Below are positions 48,604 to 52,903 of a DNA stretch of 52,903 nt, in pieces (position 1 is the first letter of the stretch; every line of letters starts with the position of its first letter). The notes beneath the pieces are model-generated. The model did no database searches and was not told the origin of the DNA. It saw only the letters and a program-made list of their open reading frames with translations. Made by a program: the position numbers and the translations under genes. The stretch comes from Streptomyces hayashii (lineage in GTDB: Bacteria; Actinomycetota; Actinomycetes; Streptomycetales; Streptomycetaceae), in the NCBI RefSeq assembly GCF_024539815.1, contig NZ_JAHHIU010000110.1, positions 1-52,903 of the forward strand, given 5' to 3'.

Positions 48604-49602
48604 GTGGCAAGCTCCTCGCACCGACGTTCCCGCCGCCCCGAAGGGCGCGGGGGCCGTCGTGTCCCCGTCGTCACCGTGGTGGCCGTGGCCGCCGTCGCGC
48701 TCGTGGTGTCCCTGGTCGTGGCGTTCCGGCCCGGCGGCGGGGGCGACGGCGGGGCTCGGACGGTCGAGCCGGTGGCCGGGGCCGCCGTGAGCGGGACGCC
48801 CGCGGCGAGCCCGTCGGCGACGGCGTCCGCGTCGCCCACGGTCTCGCCCTCGCCGTCGCCGACGTCGTCCACGGCTTCCGGCAGCCCGAGTCCGGCCGGC
48901 GCGGGCCCGGCCGGCGCCTCGGCCTCGCCGTCGGCGCGGCACGCGGCCGGATCCGCCGCCCGCTCGGCGTCCGGCACGGCTCCGTCGGCCGGAGGCATCC
49001 GGCCCGGGACGGTCCACACCGGGGTCGCCACCGCCTACGACATCGGCGACGGCAACGGCGCCTGCTCCTACGGCCCGACCTCCGACGTCATGACCGCGGC
49101 GATGAACACGGCCGACTACGACACGTCGCAGGCGTGCGGCGCGTACGTGTCCGTCCGGGCGGCGAACGGGGCGTCCGTGACGGTCCGGATCACCAACGAG
49201 TGCCCGGCGCCCTGCGCGGTCGGCCAGATCGACCTCAGCCAGCAGGCCTTCGCCAAGCTCGCGCCGCTCGTGACGGGCCGGATCGCGATCACCTGGAGCG
49301 TGCTGAGCCCGGCCACGTCCGACACGATCTCGATCCGCTACAAGACGGGCTCCTCCCCCTACTGGTGCGGCATCCAGGCCATCGGCCACCGCAACCCGCT
49401 GGCCCGTCTGGAGGTCCGCACGAGTGCGGGCTGGACCCGGCTGGCGCGCACCGGTTACAACTACTTCCTCTCCGAGCACGGCGCCGGCTGCGGCAGCGCC
49501 ATCCGGCTCACCGACGTCTACGGCGAGCAGCTCACCGCCGAGGGGATCGCCGTCCGGGCGAACGTGGTGCAGCCGACCCGCCTCCAGTTCGCCCGGCACT
49601 GA
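48604..49602 (+). CDS. Bacterial expansin (EXLX-type) with N-terminal membrane anchor
   Basis: The 332-residue secreted protein starts at GTG 48604 behind AAGGAT. A basic N-terminus and one hydrophobic segment (20-41) are followed by a long Ser/Pro/Ala/Thr linker (~50-135). The D1 domain is double-psi barwin-like: GVATAYDIGDGNGACSYGP, CGAYVSVRA, then NECPAPCAVGQIDLSQQAF with the conserved Asp about residue 209. The D2/CBM63-like domain follows (ISIRYKTGSSPYWCGIQAIG, then TGYNYFLSEHGAGCGSAIRL). Expansins loosen cellulose without hydrolysis. In Streptomyces they may aid plant-matter use or remodel glycan at the hyphal surface. The cysteine number is high, as in extracellular proteins. Confidence 0.88.
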   Translation: MASSSHRRSRRPEGRGGRRVPVVTVVAVAAVALVVSLVVAFRPGGGGDGGARTVEPVAGAAVSGTPAASPSATASASPTVSPSPSPTSSTASGSPSPAGAGPAGASASPSARHAAGSAARSASGTAPSAGGIRPGTVHTGVATAYDIGDGNGACSYGPTSDVMTAAMNTADYDTSQACGAYVSVRAANGASVTVRITNECPAPCAVGQIDLSQQAFAKLAPLVTGRIAITWSVLSPATSDTISIRYKTGSSPYWCGIQAIGHRNPLARLEVRTSAGWTRLARTGYNYFLSEHGAGCGSAIRLTDVYGEQLTAEGIAVRANVVQPTRLQFARH

Positions 49603-49617
49603 CCGGATACTCGGTGC

Positions 49618-50283
49618 ATGGCCAAGGATCTGCATGAACTGCTGAGGACGCTGCGGGTGTGGGACCCGGCGGTGACGGAACTGCCGCCCTTCGACCCGGC
49701 GTCGGCGCCCGCCGAACCGCTGCCCCTCTTCGCGCAGTGGTTCGCGCGGGCGGTCGAGGCGGGCGAGCGGGAGCCGCACACCACGACCCTCGCCACCGCC
49801 GGCGAGGACGGCCTGCCCGACGCCCGGATCGTGATGCTGCACGGCGCGGACGCCGACGGCTGGTCGTTCGCGTCCCACGCCACCAGCCGCAAGGGCCGCC
49901 AGCTCGCCGCCCGCCCCTACGCGGCGCTCACCTTCTACTGGCCCGTGCTGGGCCGCCAGGTCCGGGTGCGCGGCCCGGTCTCGTCCGCCCCCTCCGAGGA
50001 GGCCCAGGCCGACCTGCACGCCCGGTCGACCGGCGCCCTGGCCGCCGCGCTGACCGGCCGGCAGAGCGAGGTCCTGGCCTCGCCGGAGGAGCTGGCGAAA
50101 GCCTCGGAGGCCGCCTGGGAACACGCCCGCCGGAACCCGACGGCGAAGTCGCCGACCTGGACGCTGTACCGACTGCGCCCGGACGAGGTCGAGTTCTTCC
50201 AGGGCGACGCCGCCCGCCGCCACACCCGCCTGACCTACCGCCGCTCCGGCGACTCCTGGACCACCGGCCTCCTGTGGCCCTGA
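49618..50283 (+). CDS. Pyridoxamine 5'-phosphate oxidase (PdxH)-like protein
   Basis: The 221-residue flavin-binding split-barrel protein starts at ATG 49618, 15 nt after the expansin stop. PdxH-like features are LPDARIVMLHGADADGWSFA, the SHATSRKGRQLAARPYAALT segment that binds FMN phosphate, FYWPVLGRQVRVRGPV, and a C-terminal end WTLYRLRPDEVEFFQGDAAR with RLTYRRSGDSWTTGLLWP. That last part matches the PdxH dimerisation region, where the final Leu-x-Pro is conserved. It may oxidise PNP/PMP to pyridoxal phosphate or be a paralogue with another substrate, since Streptomyces often has a second copy. It converges on an acetyltransferase gene. Confidence 0.85.
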   Translation: MAKDLHELLRTLRVWDPAVTELPPFDPASAPAEPLPLFAQWFARAVEAGEREPHTTTLATAGEDGLPDARIVMLHGADADGWSFASHATSRKGRQLAARPYAALTFYWPVLGRQVRVRGPVSSAPSEEAQADLHARSTGALAAALTGRQSEVLASPEELAKASEAAWEHARRNPTAKSPTWTLYRLRPDEVEFFQGDAARRHTRLTYRRSGDSWTTGLLWP

Positions 50284-50289
50284 GCCCGT

Positions 50290-51264
50290 TCAGGACGGGT
50301 CGGCGGCACTCGGGGGCCCGGTGAACTCGTGCACCGCGAAGTCCGCCACCGGGCGGTAGCCGATCCGCTGGTAGAGGCCGTTGCTCGTCGGGTTGGACAG
50401 GTCGGTGAAGAGGAGCACCTCCGCGGCGCCCGAGGCCAGTGCCGCGCGGCTCACCTCGGCCGTGGCCGCACCCGCGTAGCCGCGGCCGCGCAGCTCGGCC
50501 GGGGTGTAGACGGGGGCCACCCTGATCTGACCGGCCACCTCGGGAGTGGCGCCGGCCATGGCGACGGGGACGCCGTCGGGCGTCTCCCAGAAGGTGATCC
50601 CGCCGTAGGCGATCCGGGAGTCGGCCCAGGCTCCGCCTTCCTGGACCGGGTGCCCGCCGACCTGGGCCGAGAACTCCTCGTGCCAGCGCACGAGCAGGTC
50701 CCGGTCGGCCGCGGCGGCCACCCTGGCCCGGCCCGCGGGGGCGGGCTCCGGCGGTGTCAACTCCGCCAGCCGGTACAGGCGTTGCCGTACCGTCACGCGG
50801 GACTCGGAGCCCGTTTGCCGTTGCCACGCCCGGGCGAACGCGGCCGCGGTGTCGCGGTCGGCGGAGACGCCGGGGAGTTGGTGGCCGGCGGCGGCCAGCG
50901 TCGCGGCGAGGGCGTCGGCCTCCTGCTCCGTCAGGGACGTGAGGTAGATGCCGTGCGGCGGCGTGCGGAAGAACGCCCCGCGCACCCCGCCGCCCGGCCC
51001 GGCCGGGGGGTCCCCGCCCAGTACGCCGAAGACGGGGTCGTCGTCGCCGTACACGTGCGGGCCCCTGCGCCGCAGGCTGTCGACGACGGTCAGCGGGACG
51101 GTGTGCAGGGCCGGTCGGGAGGCCAGGAACTCGCCGGCGCAATCGAGGAACGCGTCGAGGTCATGGGGGAGGCGCCAGCCGTGCCGGCTGTCCACGCCGT
51201 CGGGGCCGTCGCGGCCGTCAGGGGTCTCGGGGCTGTCCACGGTGTACGGGATGTCGGGGCGCAT
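50290..51264 (-). CDS. GNAT-family N-acetyltransferase
   Basis: The 324-residue protein has a C-terminal GNAT domain. The acetyl-CoA-binding motif A lies in PVYTPAELRGRGYAGAATAE, and motif B lies in LFTDLSNPTSNGLYQRIGYR. The N-terminal half (about 1-180) is a degenerate GNAT-like or unrelated domain with Gly/Pro-rich stretches, as in several Streptomyces two-domain GNAT proteins. The ATG at 51264 is the first good start. The substrate is unknown. Confidence 0.85.
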   Translation of the reverse strand: MRPDIPYTVDSPETPDGRDGPDGVDSRHGWRLPHDLDAFLDCAGEFLASRPALHTVPLTVVDSLRRRGPHVYGDDDPVFGVLGGDPPAGPGGGVRGAFFRTPPHGIYLTSLTEQEADALAATLAAAGHQLPGVSADRDTAAAFARAWQRQTGSESRVTVRQRLYRLAELTPPEPAPAGRARVAAAADRDLLVRWHEEFSAQVGGHPVQEGGAWADSRIAYGGITFWETPDGVPVAMAGATPEVAGQIRVAPVYTPAELRGRGYAGAATAEVSRAALASGAAEVLLFTDLSNPTSNGLYQRIGYRPVADFAVHEFTGPPSAADPS

Positions 51265-51315
51265 GCCCCATCGTCGCCTGCCAGGGCGGTGCGGCGCCTG
51301 CCGATTTCCGTGCCC

Positions 51316-51921
51316 TCACGGGAACTCCGGCTCCGGGTCCGTCGCCAGGCGGGCGTGCAGGTGGGCGTCGCGGAAGACGTCCCGGCGGTCCGCCTCCCAC
51401 ATCGCCCCGCGCAGGGTCCCCTCGTACCGGAACCCGCAGCGCTCGGCGATCCGGCAGGAGGCGCCGTGGCCGAGGGCGTGACCCAACTCCAGTCGGTGCA
51501 GGCCGACTTCGGTGAACGTGTAGCGCGCCGCGAGCAGCAGCGCGCCGGTGGCGACGTGCCGGCCGCGCGCCTCCGGCAGGACCCAGTAGCCGACCCGCGC
51601 GAAGCTCAGCACCCGGTCGATCATGTTGACGGCGATCTGCCCGAGGATCGCGCCGTCCGCCGCGTCCGTGACGCAGAACGGCAGGGCGTGCCCGGCGGCG
51701 GCGTCCGCGTTCTTGTTCTTCAGGGAGGCCCGCGCCCCGGCGGTGTCGGCGATCGTCCGAAGCGGCGTGTTCCAGCGCCGGAACTCCGGGTCGAGGTGCC
51801 CGCGCAGCCATGCCTCCACGTCGGCGGCGGACCCGGGGTCCCAGGCGCGGAGCCGGAGGCCGTGGCCGTCGAGCACGGGAATCGTGTGGGGTGCGGAGAA
51901 GGGTTCACGGATATCGGTCAT
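51316..51921 (-). CDS. GNAT-family N-acetyltransferase (RimJ/RimL type)
   Basis: The 201-residue protein starts MTDIREPFSAPHTIPVLDGH. The fold is RimL-like: GLRLRAWDPGSAADVEAWLR at the start, VGYWVLPEARGRHVATGALL as the acetyl-CoA motif, then LHRLELGHALGHGASCRIAE and CGFRYEGTLRGA. RimL-type enzymes acetylate ribosomal N-termini or antibiotics; the target here is unknown. The start is 5 nt from the end of the DUF35 gene, which is upstream on the same strand, so the gene may be read from the DoxX-DUF35 operon. Confidence 0.9.
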   Translation of the reverse strand: MTDIREPFSAPHTIPVLDGHGLRLRAWDPGSAADVEAWLRGHLDPEFRRWNTPLRTIADTAGARASLKNKNADAAAGHALPFCVTDAADGAILGQIAVNMIDRVLSFARVGYWVLPEARGRHVATGALLLAARYTFTEVGLHRLELGHALGHGASCRIAERCGFRYEGTLRGAMWEADRRDVFRDAHLHARLATDPEPEFP

Positions 51922-51925
51922 CCGA

Positions 51926-52351
51926 TCATTGAACACCTGTCCGGGCGGGCGGGGTCGGGTAGGCGGCCACCGCACGGAACACCGGGACCCCGTCCCGGAA
52001 GGCGACCGTCAACGCCATCCCCATGCGCGGCTCGGCGTCCCCCACCAGTTCGGTCGGCATCCGCGGCCCCTCGGCCAGGTCGACCATCGCCGCGACGTAG
52101 GGCGTGCGCTCCCCGAAGGGCGGCAGGTCGTTGCGGTGGACGACGGACCAGGTGTAGAGGGTGGCCCGGCCGCTCGCGTCCTCCCAGCGCACGTCCTCGC
52201 TCCAGCAGTGCGGGCAGAACTCGCGGGGGTAGTGGTGGGCCCGCGCGCAGGCCCCGCAGCGCCGGATGAGCAGCCGGCCCTCGGCGGCGGCGTCCCAGTA
52301 CGTGCGGGTGAAGGCGTCGGCCTCGGGGAGGTCGTGGCGGGCGGCGGTCAC
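51926..52351 (-). CDS. Zn-ribbon/OB-fold DUF35 protein
   Basis: The 141-residue protein starts at GTG 52351, overlapping the DoxX stop (GTGA). The zinc ribbon uses CGAC (32-35) and CPHC (46-49). The OB-fold follows (GRATLYTWSVVHRNDLPPFG, YVAAMVDLAEGPRMPTELVG, TVAFRDGVPVFRAV). DUF35 proteins pair with thiolase-fold partners. The unpaired thiolase-like gene at 46.0 kb, which carries the same operator, is the most obvious partner in this window, although one beyond the window's end is equally possible. Confidence 0.9.
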   Translation of the reverse strand: MTAARHDLPEADAFTRTYWDAAAEGRLLIRRCGACARAHHYPREFCPHCWSEDVRWEDASGRATLYTWSVVHRNDLPPFGERTPYVAAMVDLAEGPRMPTELVGDAEPRMGMALTVAFRDGVPVFRAVAAYPTPPARTGVQ

Positions 52352-52797
52352 CGGAACCACCCCAGCGCGCTGTCCAGGGACCAGGTCTGCCAGGCCATGC
52401 CGCCCAGCGCCACCGCCGAGATCAGCGCCATCATCGAGTTCTGCCCCTGCTCGGCCCAGTCGTGGATCATGAGGACGAGGTAGAGGAGGTTGAGGAGCAG
52501 GCCGCCGGCCAGCGCGACCGGGGTGAGGAAGCCGGTGATCAGCCCGAGTCCGAGCGCCAGTTCCGCGTACACCACGACATAGGACATGGCGCGCGGGCGG
52601 GGCTGCACCACGACGGCGAATCCCGAACGGACCGCGGTCCACCGGTGCTTCGCCGCGACGTCCGCCGCCCAGGCGATGCCGGCCCCCTCGGACCAGGCTT
52701 TCTTGTCCTTGTGCCGCCAGCTCTCCAGCCACCACAGCCCGAGTCCGATCCGCAGCACCGCCAGCCACTCGGCCCCGTCGAGCCAGATCGCATCCAT
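52348..52797 (-). CDS. DoxX-family membrane protein
   Basis: The 149-residue protein has four hydrophobic segments (about 10-27, 62-80, 82-105, 120-140) and the DoxX/DoxD core: LRIGLGLWWLESWRHK, VVYAELALGLGLITGF and LTPVALAGGLLLNLLY. DoxX proteins are linked to thiosulfate or quinone oxidoreduction and to thiol stress; their role in catabolic operons is unclear. No ribosome site precedes the ATG, and operator I lies only 4 nt upstream, so the mRNA is probably leaderless. It is the first gene of an operon with DUF35 and perhaps the RimL-type gene. Confidence 0.88.
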   Translation of the reverse strand: MDAIWLDGAEWLAVLRIGLGLWWLESWRHKDKKAWSEGAGIAWAADVAAKHRWTAVRSGFAVVVQPRPRAMSYVVVYAELALGLGLITGFLTPVALAGGLLLNLLYLVLMIHDWAEQGQNSMMALISAVALGGMAWQTWSLDSALGWFR

Positions 52798-52801
52798 GAA
52801 T

Positions 52802-52816
52802 CTGACGGTACGTCAG
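52802..52816. promoter_or_regulatory. Operator I: CTGACG-GTA-CGTCAG (perfect)
   Basis: A perfect copy that ends 4 nt before the DoxX start codon. If the mRNA is leaderless, the site covers the -10 region and transcription start, a strong repression position. Confidence 0.75.
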
Positions 52817-52820
52817 TTCA

Positions 52821-52837
52821 GGGGTTCCCGGAACCCC
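52821..52837. other. GGGGTTCC-C-GGAACCCC palindrome
   Basis: A perfect 8-bp inverted repeat around a single C, just upstream of operator I. With no genes visible to 52903, it could be a terminator for a gene beyond the window or part of the DoxX promoter. Confidence 0.4.
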
Positions 52838-52903
52838 GCGCGTCCCCGGCGGGCGGCCCCTGCCCGCCCGTCCACGCGCCGGCCGCCCGAGCTCGTCCAC
52901 CCC

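Noticed and set aside
1..52903. Biosynthetic gene cluster, prophage, insertion sequence or CRISPR array
   Set aside because: No PKS/NRPS or tailoring core, no transposase or integrase, and no regularly spaced repeats were found.
1..52903. tRNA or other structured RNA genes
   Set aside because: I saw no tRNA-like arms or known riboswitch consensus, but I could not run a covariance search, so small RNAs may be missed.

Overview
This GC-rich window is almost certainly from a Streptomyces chromosome. It carries the global antibiotic-regulation genes afsR, afsS and afsK in their usual arrangement. It also has an XRE/DUF5753 regulator paired with a DUF397 protein, a fused two-domain FO synthase (fbiC) and a GPP34 protein, all typical of Streptomyces. 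The general order (glutathione peroxidase, XRE/DUF397, GPP34, D-Ala-D-Ala carboxypeptidase, ... fbiC, ... afsR-afsS-afsK-VOC-TetR) agrees with what I remember of the S. coelicolor SCO4421-SCO4444 region, with extra genes inserted. I saw no tRNA, rRNA, CRISPR array, insertion sequence or phage gene. No gene-free stretch exceeds about 300 bases; the longest gaps are described with their neighbours.

Layout. 1-9.3 kb holds conserved core genes: peroxidase, a MerR regulator, the XRE/DUF397 pair, GPP34, a carboxypeptidase with a very long acidic cytoplasmic tail, and a polytopic membrane protein. 9.4-15.2 kb holds an EthD-like hypothetical protein divergent from an SDR, a sodium/solute symporter, an ADP-ribosylglycohydrolase-like protein without its metal-binding aspartates, a DUF2165 membrane protein and an L,D-transpeptidase-like protein without its catalytic Cys. 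15.3-20 kb holds fbiC, an LLM oxidoreductase, a chagasin-like lipoprotein and a Ddn-like deazaflavin enzyme. 20-30.2 kb is a catabolic stretch (aldehyde dehydrogenase/amidohydrolase operon, LLM enzymes, SDR, amidohydrolase) interrupted by two related secreted proteins of unknown function and a LuxR-type regulator. 30.4-42.9 kb is the afs region (afsR, afsS, afsK, the VOC/kbpA-like gene, a TetR gene). A second catabolic block sits inside it: acyl-CoA ligase, thiolase-like protein, DUF35 and enoyl-CoA hydratase-like protein. 43-52.9 kb holds Lrp/LysE, a Ddn-like/acyl-CoA dehydrogenase operon divergent from a second thiolase-like protein, a membrane protein, an expansin, a PdxH-like protein, two acetyltransferases, and a DoxX-DUF35 operon.

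The most striking signal is a shared operator, CTGACG-N3-CGTCAG. Five perfect copies and three with one mismatch lie just upstream of, or between, nearly all the scattered catabolic genes: SDRs, an LLM enzyme, an amidohydrolase, the CoA ligase, both thiolase-like genes, the acyl-CoA dehydrogenase and DoxX-DUF35. I read these separated operons as one regulon, probably under a TetR-type repressor, for breaking down a carboxylated, perhaps cyclic or isoprenoid, compound. FO/F420 chemistry is encoded next door (fbiC, two Ddn-like and up to three LLM enzymes). The regulon is physically interleaved with the afsR/afsS/afsK switch. The substrate, the regulator and any functional link to AfsK/AfsR are inference.
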